Assembly (NCBI RefSeq): GCF_019891545.1
Contig: NZ_JAHDIU010000002.1
Location: 434,001 to 498,000, forward strand
Source of the DNA: Flavobacterium coralii
Lineage (GTDB): Bacteria; Bacteroidota; Bacteroidia; Flavobacteriales; Flavobacteriaceae
Direction: 5' to 3'
DNA: 64,000 nt
Shown here: in pieces, positions 17,689 to 25,739 of the stretch
How the letters are laid out: each line of letters opens with the position of its first letter
How positions within the stretch are numbered: the stretch's first letter is position 1
Program-made: the position numbers and the translations under genes
Notes under the pieces: model-generated
Seen by the model: only the letters and a program-made list of their open reading frames with translations
Databases searched by the model: none
What the model was told of the DNA's origin: nothing

Positions 17689-18168
17689 TTACAGGTCTTT
17701 AAAGATAGTATGCATAAGGCGTTTTTTGTCATTAATGCTTTCTTCAAGAGAAATCATTGTTTCTGTCCTGTACACACCTTCAATATCGTCAATCATAAAG
17801 ATTACTTCTTTTGCGTGCTTGGTGTCTCTTGCCCTGATCTTACAGAAAATGTTGAATTTACCTGTGGTAACATGAGCAACCGTAACAAAAGGTATGTCGT
17901 TTATCCTTTCCAGTACAAATTTTGTTTGAGAGGTGTTATGAAGAAAAACGCCCACATAAGCAATAAAAGAATATCCCAGTTTTTCGTAGTCAAGCGTTAG
18001 TGATGAGCCCATAATGATGCCTGCATCTTCCATCTTCTTAACCCTTACGTGTACAGTACCAGCAGAAATAAGCAATTTCTTTGCTATATCTGTAAACGGC
18101 ACCCTTGTGTTGTCAATCAGCATATCTAATATCTGGTGATCAACTTCATCTAAACGAAACTTGCTCAT
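17689..18168 (-). CDS. Lrp/AsnC family transcriptional regulator
   Basis: This 159-residue protein has an N-terminal helix-turn-helix (about residues 4-60: LDEVDHQILDMLIDNTRVPF, then IAKKLLISAGTVHVRVKKMEDAGII) and a C-terminal RAM/effector domain (YSFIAYVGVFL, VAHVTTGKFNIFCKIRARD, IEGVYRTETMISLEE). Lrp/AsnC proteins are multimeric regulators that answer to amino acids. The VHVRVKKMEDAGII recognition helix and the conserved SAGTVHVR turn are clear. No linked transport or amino-acid gene identifies its ligand. It has its own terminator, 24 bp downstream. Confidence 0.95.
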   Translation of the reverse strand: MSKFRLDEVDHQILDMLIDNTRVPFTDIAKKLLISAGTVHVRVKKMEDAGIIMGSSLTLDYEKLGYSFIAYVGVFLHNTSQTKFVLERINDIPFVTVAHVTTGKFNIFCKIRARDTKHAKEVIFMIDDIEGVYRTETMISLEESINDKKRLMHTIFKDL

Positions 18169-18219
18169 AAATGTGTGTTTAATTTGTGTAATCTATTTTT
18201 AGTTAAAAGAAACGTCTGT

Positions 18220-19389
18220 TTATTGTTGTTTTATTTCTCTTCCGTTAATAAACCTTCTGTCAGGCGCTATAAAAAAATCTGCTTCTTCATCTTTTACCGG
18301 AAAATTCCTGTTGTCTTTTCCTACAAACAGCCCTTCTTTTCCGTCATATTCTTCGTGTCCGTGATAATCTTCCAAATTATCTATTTCACTAATAAACGCT
18401 TGAAATATTACAGATTTATCAATCAGAACTTCTTTATATTGTGATGCAAAAATCGCTATTTTTTCTTTATTTTCATAATTTATTTTGACATTTTTATACA
18501 CGATATCATAAAATATCTTTTTATTTTGAGGAATATTAAAATATTGACTGTTTTCCTGCTTTACTAAAACGTTTTCGTAAATTGAATTAAATCCTGATAA
18601 TAATGCAAAAAATATAAATTTGCGAGTCTCCTCACGCTCATAATCTCCTGGGTAATGTCCTGCTTCAAATAATACAGTCGGCACGCCTGCTGCCTGAAAG
18701 CTGTCACCTATGCAGTTGATATTAAACGAATCATCAAACCTGCCTACCTGCCCGGGGATATATTTTTGTAAGGTAGTGTTCATTGCAACAATAAGATTTA
18801 TTGCCTGCTGCCGCGTGTCGTTTATCTCCCGTTCCTCATTATAGGCCGGAGCCAGGAACGATACTGTAGCAGGTTTTGCACCATCTTCGGTTTCAAGGCC
18901 AAAAATAGTTCGCTGGTCGTGCATGTTGTAACAGTAATGCGGTTTAAAGTCTTCAAAGGCTTTGCGTAATATCTTACTTTCCGGTTGCGTAAGGTTTAAA
19001 GCGTCACGGTTCAGGTCTATACCATTTGCATTTTCACGTGTGTAAAGTTCTGCACCATCAGGATTAGCAATTGGTATTATATAAAAGGTAAAAGAGGTAA
19101 GGAACCTATTTGCTGTAGTATCACCACATGCAAGCCAGTTGAGCAAATCTATAACCGCTTTGGTTGTGGTAGATTCGTTACCGTGCATTTGCGACCAGAT
19201 AAATATTCGTGTACTGCCGCTTCCTGCAATGACATTATATACAGGTTTACCTAATACAGAATTACCAATTACCGTAACCTTAAACTTCTCTTTATACTTA
19301 TTGAGCAATGGTTCTATATATTCGTTTGTAATATAGCGGCCGTAAAGTGTTTGCTCTTTGCTATTTGTAAACAATTGCTCGAATTCCAT
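18220..19389 (-). CDS. M14 family metallocarboxypeptidase
   Basis: This 389-residue protein has the M14 zinc site: HGNE with His69 and Glu72 (SQMHGNESTT), the third ligand His around residue 156 (YNMHDQRT), the substrate-binding NGIDLNRD with Asn/Arg, and a catalytic Glu in VLFEAGHYPGDYERE (about residue 244). No signal peptide is visible, so it is predicted cytoplasmic, unlike most M14 digestive enzymes; a peptidoglycan-peptide or small-peptide substrate is possible. A C-terminal extension of about 110 residues has no recognised domain. Its promoter region carries three of the five palindromes described for the divergent XRE gene, with the -7 box inside the nearest one, so it is very likely a target of that regulator. 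Confidence 0.9.
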   Translation of the reverse strand: MEFEQLFTNSKEQTLYGRYITNEYIEPLLNKYKEKFKVTVIGNSVLGKPVYNVIAGSGSTRIFIWSQMHGNESTTTKAVIDLLNWLACGDTTANRFLTSFTFYIIPIANPDGAELYTRENANGIDLNRDALNLTQPESKILRKAFEDFKPHYCYNMHDQRTIFGLETEDGAKPATVSFLAPAYNEEREINDTRQQAINLIVAMNTTLQKYIPGQVGRFDDSFNINCIGDSFQAAGVPTVLFEAGHYPGDYEREETRKFIFFALLSGFNSIYENVLVKQENSQYFNIPQNKKIFYDIVYKNVKINYENKEKIAIFASQYKEVLIDKSVIFQAFISEIDNLEDYHGHEEYDGKEGLFVGKDNRNFPVKDEEADFFIAPDRRFINGREIKQQ

Positions 19390-19402
19390 GTTTATTCTAT
19401 TA

Positions 19403-19418
19403 GTTTACAAAAGTAAAC
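19403..19418. promoter_or_regulatory. Operator O1 (perfect palindrome)
   Basis: GTTTACAAAAGTAAAC has perfect GTTTAC/GTAAAC half-sites around a 4-bp centre. It lies 13 bp upstream of the M14 start codon and contains that gene's -7 box. Confidence 0.75.
19408..19415 (-). promoter_or_regulatory. -7 box of the M14 gene promoter
   Basis: The minus strand reads TACTTTTG, an exact TAnnTTTG. A TTG lies 16 nt upstream inside O2 as a candidate -33 element. The implied leader before the start at 19389 is about 12 nt. Confidence 0.5.
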
Positions 19419-19426
19419 AAGTATAT

Positions 19427-19442
19427 TTTTACAATTGTAAAC
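19427..19442. promoter_or_regulatory. Operator O2
   Basis: TTTTACAATTGTAAAC contains a perfect 14-bp palindrome (TTTACAATTGTAAA, 19428-19441) and one mismatch to the 16-bp consensus. Its start is 24 bp from that of O1. Confidence 0.7.
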
Positions 19443-19460
19443 ATTTGATTTTGCTATTTT

Positions 19461-19476
19461 ATTTACAACAGTAAAC
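19461..19476. promoter_or_regulatory. Operator O3
   Basis: ATTTACAACAGTAAAC matches the GTTTAC-N4-GTAAAC consensus with one mismatch at the first base. It is 34 bp from O2, on the M14 side of the gap. Confidence 0.65.
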
Positions 19477-19628
19477 TACTTTATTATCAATAGTCTTACA
19501 TGAAGGAGTTTATAATTAGATTTAATCTTAATCAAATAACAAACAGACGTTTATATGTAATCATATGAAGTTATACTATGGGGTTTTTACGGCAATTTAT
19601 AGCAGTATTTGTTTGAGAACGAAGAATT

Positions 19629-19644
19629 GTTTACATTTGTAAAG
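19629..19644. promoter_or_regulatory. Operator O4, overlapping the XRE promoter
   Basis: GTTTACATTTGTAAAG matches the consensus with one mismatch at the last base. It contains the plus-strand -7 box TACATTTG. Confidence 0.7.
19632..19639 (+). promoter_or_regulatory. -7 box of the XRE regulator promoter
   Basis: TACATTTG is an exact TAnnTTTG. A TTTG at 19608-19611 lies 20 nt upstream as a candidate -33 element. The expected transcription start is near 19645, giving a leader of about 15 nt to the ATG at 19661. Confidence 0.5.
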
Positions 19645-19653
19645 TATCAAATA

Positions 19654-19669
19654 ATTTACAATGGTAAAC
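19654..19669. promoter_or_regulatory. Operator O5, containing the XRE start codon
   Basis: ATTTACAATGGTAAAC matches the consensus with one mismatch. The ATG at 19661-19663 is its centre and GTAAAC its right half-site, so the operator runs into codons 1-3. Its start is 25 bp from that of O4. Confidence 0.7.
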
Positions 19670-20086
19670 ACGGAGGATTTTATCAAGCGTCTTGAATTCT
19701 TGTTAGAATACTACAATGTTTCTGCTTCCGCTTTTGCAGATAAACTCGGGATTCAACGTTCAGGACTTTCGCATTTATTGTCCGGCAGAAATAAGCCAAG
19801 CCTTGATTTTATACTCAAGATCATAGAAACTTTTCCGGAAGTTGACATCTACTGGCTGCTGAATGGAAAGGGCAGCTTTCCTAAAGACGATAATTCCAAA
19901 AGTACAATTACCGCCCCTCCTGCTCCTCAAAAAACCGTTGCAGATTTATTTAGCCATGAGGAACAGGAAACATCTACAGGAAAGCAGTCAGAAAGTAGCT
20001 TTGGAAATTATATAGAAGAGAATATAGAGCGTATCGTTGTGTTTTACACCAATGGCACATTTAAAAGTTACACGCATAAAAATTAA
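19661..20086 (+). CDS. XRE-type helix-turn-helix transcriptional regulator
   Basis: This 141-residue protein has an N-terminal lambda-repressor-like HTH (about residues 5-65: FIKRLEFLLEYYNVSASAFA, LGIQRSGLSHLLSGRNKPSL, FPEVDIYWLLNGKGSF), then a Pro/Ser-rich linker and a short conserved-looking C-terminus (YIEENIERIVVFYTNGTFKS). The IYWLLNGKG ending is typical of Bacteroidota HTH proteins of this kind. It is divergent from the M14 carboxypeptidase. Two palindromes overlap its own promoter and start codon and three face the M14 gene, so autorepression plus control of M14 is the simplest model. That model is inference; no ligand domain is evident. Confidence 0.9.
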   Translation: MVNTEDFIKRLEFLLEYYNVSASAFADKLGIQRSGLSHLLSGRNKPSLDFILKIIETFPEVDIYWLLNGKGSFPKDDNSKSTITAPPAPQKTVADLFSHEEQETSTGKQSESSFGNYIEENIERIVVFYTNGTFKSYTHKN

Positions 20087-20087
20087 A

Positions 20088-20220
20088 AAACCCCGGAATA
20101 TCTTATAAAAGATATCCTCGGGGCTCATTAACCAATAAAACAAACACAAATTATCTTGAATTCAGCCTTAACGGCAGAATGTAATTTAAAATAAAATTCA
20201 GTAGATTTTATTGGTTACCA
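20088..20220 (-). ncRNA. Candidate small RNA or structured 3' region with its own terminator
   Basis: On the minus strand a perfect 12-bp inverted repeat (20206-20217 with 20129-20140, 65 nt apart) is followed directly by a strong hairpin (20123-20091, CCCCG/CGGGG and ATATCT/AGATAT paired) and then TTTTTTAATTTT. This order, a closing stem and then a T-tailed terminator, fits a small RNA or the long 3' leader-out of the acyltransferase gene whose stop is at 20283. A weak TAATTTTA occurs upstream near 20240. No known RNA family is recognised. Confidence 0.3.
20091..20123 (-). terminator. Hairpin terminator, minus strand orientation
   Basis: CCCCGGAATATCT pairs with AGATATCCTCGGGG across a 6-nt loop, with a short internal mismatch. 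The A-run before it on the plus strand becomes a T-run on the minus strand, whereas the plus strand has no T-run. Confidence 0.6.
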
Positions 20221-20282
20221 ATTAATCTTAACCTGTAGTATAAAATTACAATCAAAATCCTGAAAACCTTCCCAACAAAGCG

Positions 20283-20843
20283 TTAAACTCTTCCTAAAGG
20301 ATTATAGCTGTTCTCTTTTACAAAACCTGTAACTCCTGTATAATATTCTTCAAGAAATCTTAAGTCGCTCACTATATCTCCTGTAAGGTAATAGGGTTCT
20401 GCAATCTTTACTTCTTTTTTTCCGTAATCAAAAGCTACGGCGACTACAGGTACATCAGCTTTTAACGCTATGTAATAAAAACCTGTCTTCCACTTTTCTA
20501 CTTTCTTTCGGGTGCCTTCCGGTGCAATTGCGAGCCTGAATACTTCACGTTCTTCAAATATTGCGGCTATGGCATCTACTTTGTTTTCCTGTTTTTGCCT
20601 GTTTAAGGGCGCACCGCCCATCCACCGGAAGTAACCGCCCAACGGAAATGCAAACAGTTCTTTCTTGGCCACAAAATGCATTTCCAGCCCAATAGCGCCG
20701 CGTGCAAACACACCTATAAAAAAATCAACCCAGCTTGTGTGCGGTACCACAATCATGACACATTTTTTTAGATCAGGGTTTATAAAACGTTTTATGCGCC
20801 AGCCCATTAGCCTGAAAAATATAAATCGGTATATTTTTTTCAT
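20283..20843 (-). CDS. 1-acyl-sn-glycerol-3-phosphate acyltransferase-like protein (PlsC family)
   Basis: This 186-residue protein carries the acyltransferase blocks. H-X4-D is HTSWVD (His35, Asp40), block II includes FRWMGGAPLNR (about residues 72-82), and block III is the PEGTRK motif (Glu109-Gly-Thr-Arg112). At under 190 residues it is a short, soluble or peripherally bound PlsC-type enzyme, as often found in Bacteroidota. Acyl transfer to lysophosphatidate or another lipid acceptor is likely, but the acceptor cannot be fixed. It is divergent from the spermidine-synthase-like gene at 20904. Confidence 0.88.
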   Translation of the reverse strand: MKKIYRFIFFRLMGWRIKRFINPDLKKCVMIVVPHTSWVDFFIGVFARGAIGLEMHFVAKKELFAFPLGGYFRWMGGAPLNRQKQENKVDAIAAIFEEREVFRLAIAPEGTRKKVEKWKTGFYYIALKADVPVVAVAFDYGKKEVKIAEPYYLTGDIVSDLRFLEEYYTGVTGFVKENSYNPLGRV

Positions 20844-20903
20844 CTTGTAAGAAAAAAGTAGCGGTAAAAATAGTATATATTTACGATTAGGAAAATAAAC
20901 CTG

Positions 20904-21566
20904 ATGCTTAAGAAATTACTCAGTTACTTTATACCTGTAACAATACATAAAAAAAATTCCAGGTACAGCAACCGGCTGGAAGTTACACTCAATAACGGGA
21001 GCCTGGTGTTAGACTCTAAAAACACCAATTATTCTTATGGCAGCCTGCAACGCATATTACGCAAAGGACTCAATTATATAGGGTTTGAGCGCATACGCGG
21101 ATTTAATAATATACTGGTGCTTGGAGTTGCCGGGGGTAGTGTTATAAAAACCCTTACCGAAGAAATAAACTACAAAGGCAAAATTACAGGTGTAGAGATA
21201 GATCCTGCTGTTGCAGAGATTGCGAATACCTATTTCGGTTTAGGTAATGCGCCAAACCTTACATTAATAATAGATGATGCGTTTGAGTTTGTTCTCAAAA
21301 CGAAAGAAAAATATGACCTGATAATAATAGATATTTTTCAGGATACAGAAATGCCAACATTTTTATTCAGGGACTTCTTTATCAACCGGATTAATTTTTT
21401 GCTTAATGTAAATGGTTTTATTTTATTTAATACCATGACATTAACCAATGAGCATAAAGAACGCAACTTAAAGTACAGGCTAAAGTTTAACAGCGATTAT
21501 TCAGTACGGATGTACCCAAAGGTAGAAGACCATAATGAGCTTTTTACCATTAAAAAATTAATGTAA
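20904..21566 (+). CDS. Spermidine synthase-like methyltransferase-fold protein
   Basis: This 220-residue protein has a Rossmann-like SAM/dcSAM-binding fold. The glycine motif is LVLGVAGGSVIKTL (about residues 71-84), followed by the acidic ITGVEIDPAVAEIA and DLIIIDIFQD motifs typical of spermidine synthase relatives. The N-terminal strand domain (SRYSNRLEVTLNNGSLVLDS) is present, but the protein lacks the length of true SpeE (about 280). Such short SpeE-like proteins are frequent orphan genes in flavobacteria; aminopropyl transfer is not established. The AT-rich islet starts 41 bp downstream. Confidence 0.8.
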   Translation: MLKKLLSYFIPVTIHKKNSRYSNRLEVTLNNGSLVLDSKNTNYSYGSLQRILRKGLNYIGFERIRGFNNILVLGVAGGSVIKTLTEEINYKGKITGVEIDPAVAEIANTYFGLGNAPNLTLIIDDAFEFVLKTKEKYDLIIIDIFQDTEMPTFLFRDFFINRINFLLNVNGFILFNTMTLTNEHKERNLKYRLKFNSDYSVRMYPKVEDHNELFTIKKLM

Positions 21567-21607
21567 AAATATATTAATATTTTAGCATTTTAATAATACT
21601 CAATCTA

Positions 21608-22516
21608 ATGAAAAGCGTAACTAATTTTATTAATTCTTTAGGCGACAATTATTATAGCTTTTTCATTATTCAAAGTGATGCAGAAGTAGTAGACTTTACA
21701 CGTTACGATTTAAAAGTTTTTTATAATAACAACTATTATTATGAATTGAATCTAGATGAAATTCATTTAAAGAGACGTGAAATTTTAAATAATGTTCGTG
21801 ATAAATATCAAAAAGCACTTTCAGAAATTTATATTAATATTTCAACTAGAGAGTTTGAATATTTGGACTCTTTTTTACATTTCAATTTAGAAGCTGTGAA
21901 ATTAAAAATCAAAACATTAAAAAATGATTTTTATATTGATAATAACTTATCTAGATATTATACAGAAATTGATACCAATAATAAGATTTTAAAAATTCTA
22001 TCTCTTTACATCTATAGATATTCAAAAGACCTTACAATTGAAATCAACGATGAAATCTTAAATACTATAAAAGATATTAATCTAGATAAAAATGAAATAC
22101 CATATCTTTTAGATTATTTTTATAAGAGATTTAGTGCAATAAGCTTTTTGCCTCTAGCACTATATACAATAGGTAATCAATTTTATTATGAATTACAAAA
22201 AATCCAATCAAAGATCGAGTTAATTAAAGATAATAAATTTAAAGAGTCTAAAATAAAATGGATTGGAACAAAAACTCATATAGGATTTTTAATAAGTACT
22301 TTAGAACAAAATGGATATCTGGATGCTCCAAAAAACAAAAATGGGGAAGTTAATTATACCGCTTTTGCTAAACTTATTAAACAAAATTTCGAAATCAATA
22401 TTTCCGATGATACATTACGGAAATACTTGAATCCTTCAGATGATAAATTTAATGAAGCAAAAAAAGTATTTGATAAAGAAGGCTTATTTATACCACATTC
22501 TAAATCAATAAATTAA
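21608..22516 (+). CDS. RteC-like protein of an AT-rich islet
   Basis: This 302-residue protein is strongly AT-biased (Asn, Lys, Ile and Tyr rich). The N-terminal 190 residues are helical and unplaced. The C-terminal part (about residues 215-298) reads IKWIGTKTHIGFLISTLEQN, then NGEVNYTAFAKLIKQNF and DDTLRKYLNP, which resembles the C-terminal half of RteC proteins (RteC itself controls excision of the tetracycline conjugative transposon CTnDOT). The match is from memory of the family pattern and needs a profile search. It could be a relic regulator from a conjugative element or a resident gene. Base composition (12 G/C in 22081-22140) is far lower than that of adjacent uvrA. Confidence 0.6.
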   Translation: MKSVTNFINSLGDNYYSFFIIQSDAEVVDFTRYDLKVFYNNNYYYELNLDEIHLKRREILNNVRDKYQKALSEIYINISTREFEYLDSFLHFNLEAVKLKIKTLKNDFYIDNNLSRYYTEIDTNNKILKILSLYIYRYSKDLTIEINDEILNTIKDINLDKNEIPYLLDYFYKRFSAISFLPLALYTIGNQFYYELQKIQSKIELIKDNKFKESKIKWIGTKTHIGFLISTLEQNGYLDAPKNKNGEVNYTAFAKLIKQNFEINISDDTLRKYLNPSDDKFNEAKKVFDKEGLFIPHSKSIN

Positions 22517-22588
22517 TAAGTTCCGGAACATCTCGGAACTACATATTCTTCAATTGTTTCTTTTATTTGCTGTAGTAATAAATTCAAT

Positions 22589-22771
22589 ATGGAAACAGTT
22601 CAGTCTATACTACTATTTTTTATTATATACACTATACTTTTATGGATAATTCCTAGTAAAAAGTCCAAATTAGTTGTTAAACAAATAGTTTCTATAATCA
22701 AAGTTCTACCTCTCACAGCCATTATCAATATAATATGTAAGTACATAAAAACTACTTCTAACAATAAATAG
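22589..22771 (+). CDS. Putative small hydrophobic protein
   Basis: This 60-residue frame begins METVQSILLFFIIYTILLWI and has two hydrophobic stretches (about residues 5-22 and 36-50) separated by lysines (PSKKSKLVVK), then a basic tail. It resembles small two-helix membrane peptides, but nothing identifies it. It shares the very AT-rich composition of the preceding RteC-like gene and sits 72 bp after it. Composition bias alone can create such frames, so it may not be a gene. Confidence 0.35.
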   Translation: METVQSILLFFIIYTILLWIIPSKKSKLVVKQIVSIIKVLPLTAIINIICKYIKTTSNNK

Positions 22772-22845
22772 TTTTAATCATTTTATTTGACATAAATTAA
22801 CGTAGCTATACAATAGCTTTAAAAGCAATTTTCCTTAAAAATCAG

Positions 22846-22853
22846 TACCTTTG
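22846..22853 (+). promoter_or_regulatory. Putative -7 box for uvrA
   Basis: TACCTTTG fits TAnnTTTG and lies 20 bp before the uvrA start codon. No convincing -33 TTG is present at the expected distance. Confidence 0.4.
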
Positions 22854-22873
22854 CGTTTTGCACAAAAACTGCT

Positions 22874-25705
22874 ATGCTGAAAAACGACGAAACGATTGAA
22901 GTGCTTGGCGCACGCGCCCACAACCTTAAAAATATAGATGTTACCATACCTCGCGAAAAGCTTGTTGTTATAACAGGGCTTTCAGGATCGGGCAAATCAT
23001 CGCTGGCTTTTGATACTATTTACGCCGAAGGGCAACGCAGGTATATAGAAACTTTTTCTGCTTATGCACGCCAGTTCCTGGGCGGGCTGGAAAGGCCCGA
23101 TGTAGATAAGATAGAAGGCCTCTCTCCTGTTATTGCTATTGAGCAGAAAACCACAAGCAAAAGCCCGCGCTCAACCGTAGGTACCATTACTGAGATTTAC
23201 GATTTTCTCCGTCTTTTGTACGCACGGGCTTCTGATGCCTACAGCTACGAAACGGGCGAAAAAATGGTGAGTTACAGCGACGACCAGATACGCGACCTGA
23301 TAATAGAAAAATTCACTGGTAAGCGCATTAATATACTTGCCCCGATTATCCGTTCCCGGAAAGGGCATTACCGCGAGCTATTTGAGCAAATATCCAAGCA
23401 GGGGTTCCTGAAAGTGCGTGTTGATGGCGAGATACGCGATATAGAAAGCGGAATGAAGCTGGACCGCTATAAGGTACACGACATAGAAACAGTTATAGAC
23501 CGCCTTGCCATAGACGATACCGAAGACACTCAAAAACGCCTTTCCGACAGCATTAAAACGGCCATGTACCACGGTGAGGATGTGCTTATGGTTATTGAAC
23601 AGGAAAGCCGGGAGGTTCGTTACTACAGCCGTAACCTTATGTGCCCATCTTCGGGTATATCTTACCCTAACCCCGAACCTAATAATTTTTCATTTAACAG
23701 CCCTAAAGGTGCTTGCGACCATTGCAACGGTCTTGGTGTTGTAAATGAAATCAACATCCATAAAATAATACCTGACCTGAAAATTTCCATAAAAAAAGGA
23801 GGGTTTGCTCCTTTGGGAGAATACAAGAATTCATGGATATTTAAGCAGATAGAGACTATCGGCGAAAAATATGGCTTTAAGCTGACAGATGCCATAGAAA
23901 AAATTCCTGCCGAAGCTATGGATATGATACTGAACGGCGGTAAGGAAAAATTCTCTGTATCATCTAAAACGCTGGGTATAAACCGCGAATATAAAATTGA
24001 CTTCGAAGGCATTTCGGCTTTTATAAAGAATCAGTATGACGAAAGCGGTTCATCTTCCATAAAACGATGGGCGAAAGATTTTATGGACGAAATAGAATGT
24101 CCTGTCTGCCACGGCTCCCGACTTAAAAAAGAATCGCTTTACTTTAAAGTAAACGGGCTTAACATAGCGGAGCTTTCACAAATGGATATTGCCGACCTAG
24201 CCGAATGGTTCAATGTGCTTGAAGATTTTCTTTCGGATAAACAGAAAGCCATAGCACATGAAATTATTAAGGAAATAAAGGCAAGGCTGGGTTTCCTGGT
24301 AGATGTAGGGCTTACTTATCTTTCATTACACCGCAGTTCGGGATCACTTTCGGGTGGTGAGGCACAGCGTATAAGGCTGGCCACACAAATAGGCTCGCAG
24401 CTTGTTGGTGTTTTATATATACTGGATGAGCCAAGTATAGGGCTGCACCAGCGCGATAACGAAAAACTGATACGTTCACTCGAGCAACTACGGGATATTG
24501 GTAACTCCGTCCTCGTGGTAGAGCATGATAAAGACATGATAGAGCGTGCCGATTATGTTATAGATATAGGGCCTGCTGCAGGACGCTTCGGAGGACAGAT
24601 AGTAAGTAAAGGAACTCCTGCCGAATTACTTAAAGAGCATACCCTTACAGCAGCTTACCTAAACGGTGAAAAAGAAATAGCAGTACCCAAAAAGAGACGT
24701 GAGGGCAACGGTAAAACTATAAAACTTACAGGTGCTACCGGCAATAACCTTAAAAATGTGAGTGTTGAGTTTCCTTTAGGTAAGCTGATATGCGTTACAG
24801 GTGTGTCCGGCAGTGGCAAAAGTACACTGATAAATGAAACCCTATACCCTATTCTTAATACACACTTTTACAACGCTGTAAAAAAACCGCAACCCTATAA
24901 AAAAATTGAAGGGCTGGAACATGTGGATAAAGTTATAGATATAGACCAGTCACCAATTGGGCGCACACCGCGCTCTAACCCTGCTACCTACACTGATGTT
25001 TTCAGTGAAATCAGGAGGCTGTTTACCCAGACACCTGAAGCCATGATACGTGGTTATAAGCCCGGAAGGTTCAGTTTTAATGTAAAAGGCGGGCGCTGCG
25101 AAACCTGCGAAGGTTCGGGCCTGCGTGTGATTGAAATGAACTTTTTGCCCGATGTTTATGTTGAGTGCGAAACCTGCCAGGGCAAGCGCTTTAACCGCGA
25201 AACACTCGAAATACGTTACAAGGGTAAATCTATTTCGGATATACTGGAAATGACGGTAGATGAAGCTGTACCGTTTTTTGAGAATATCCCTAAAATATAT
25301 CGCAAGATAAAAACCATACAGGATGTTGGTCTGGGTTACATAACATTAGGGCAGCAAAGCACTACGCTTTCGGGTGGCGAGGCACAGCGCATTAAATTGG
25401 CTTCAGAGCTTTCTAAAAAAGACACAGGTAATACGTTTTATATACTGGATGAGCCAACTACAGGGCTTCATTTTGAAGATATAAGGGTGTTGATGGAAGT
25501 TATAAACAAGCTGCTTAAAAAGGGCAACACAGTGCTTATTATAGAGCACAACCTTGATGTGATTAAACTGGCAGATTATATTATTGATATTGGATATGAA
25601 GGCGGTAAAGGCGGCGGAATGGTTGTAGCCAAAGGTACACCGGAAGAAGTTGCCAAAAACAAAAAAAGCTATACCGCCAAGTTCCTGAAAAAAGAGTTAT
25701 CTTAG
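22874..25705 (+). CDS. uvrA: Excinuclease ABC subunit A
   Basis: This 943-residue protein has the duplicated ABC ATPase arrangement of UvrA. Walker A motifs are GLSGSGKSS (residues 35-43) and GVSGSGKST in the C-terminal half. Two LSGGEAQRI signature motifs are present, as are the zinc modules with [16 protein letters not shown] and [16 protein letters not shown]. UvrA dimers with UvrB locate bulky lesions in nucleotide excision repair. The start [20 protein letters not shown] is canonical. A LOG-family gene follows after 34 bp. The UvrD-type helicase that acts later in this pathway is encoded at 3429. Confidence 0.98.
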   Translation: MLKNDETIEVLGARAHNLKNIDVTIPREKLVVITGLSGSGKSSLAFDTIYAEGQRRYIETFSAYARQFLGGLERPDVDKIEGLSPVIAIEQKTTSKSPRSTVGTITEIYDFLRLLYARASDAYSYETGEKMVSYSDDQIRDLIIEKFTGKRINILAPIIRSRKGHYRELFEQISKQGFLKVRVDGEIRDIESGMKLDRYKVHDIETVIDRLAIDDTEDTQKRLSDSIKTAMYHGEDVLMVIEQESREVRYYSRNLMCPSSGISYPNPEPNNFSFNSPKGACDHCNGLGVVNEINIHKIIPDLKISIKKGGFAPLGEYKNSWIFKQIETIGEKYGFKLTDAIEKIPAEAMDMILNGGKEKFSVSSKTLGINREYKIDFEGISAFIKNQYDESGSSSIKRWAKDFMDEIECPVCHGSRLKKESLYFKVNGLNIAELSQMDIADLAEWFNVLEDFLSDKQKAIAHEIIKEIKARLGFLVDVGLTYLSLHRSSGSLSGGEAQRIRLATQIGSQLVGVLYILDEPSIGLHQRDNEKLIRSLEQLRDIGNSVLVVEHDKDMIERADYVIDIGPAAGRFGGQIVSKGTPAELLKEHTLTAAYLNGEKEIAVPKKRREGNGKTIKLTGATGNNLKNVSVEFPLGKLICVTGVSGSGKSTLINETLYPILNTHFYNAVKKPQPYKKIEGLEHVDKVIDIDQSPIGRTPRSNPATYTDVFSEIRRLFTQTPEAMIRGYKPGRFSFNVKGGRCETCEGSGLRVIEMNFLPDVYVECETCQGKRFNRETLEIRYKGKSISDILEMTVDEAVPFFENIPKIYRKIKTIQDVGLGYITLGQQSTTLSGGEAQRIKLASELSKKDTGNTFYILDEPTTGLHFEDIRVLMEVINKLLKKGNTVLIIEHNLDVIKLADYIIDIGYEGGKGGGMVVAKGTPEEVAKNKKSYTAKFLKKELS

Positions 25706-25739
25706 CACGTTTGTTCAATAGAAAAAAATCAGAGATTGC

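Noticed and set aside
19403-19669. CRISPR-like repeats
   Set aside because: The five palindromes are too short (16 bp) and unevenly spaced; operators explain them better.
22589-22771. Type I toxin peptide next to the RteC-like gene
   Set aside because: Only length and hydrophobicity fit; no antisense RNA or antitoxin frame is seen, so only a weak gene call is kept.
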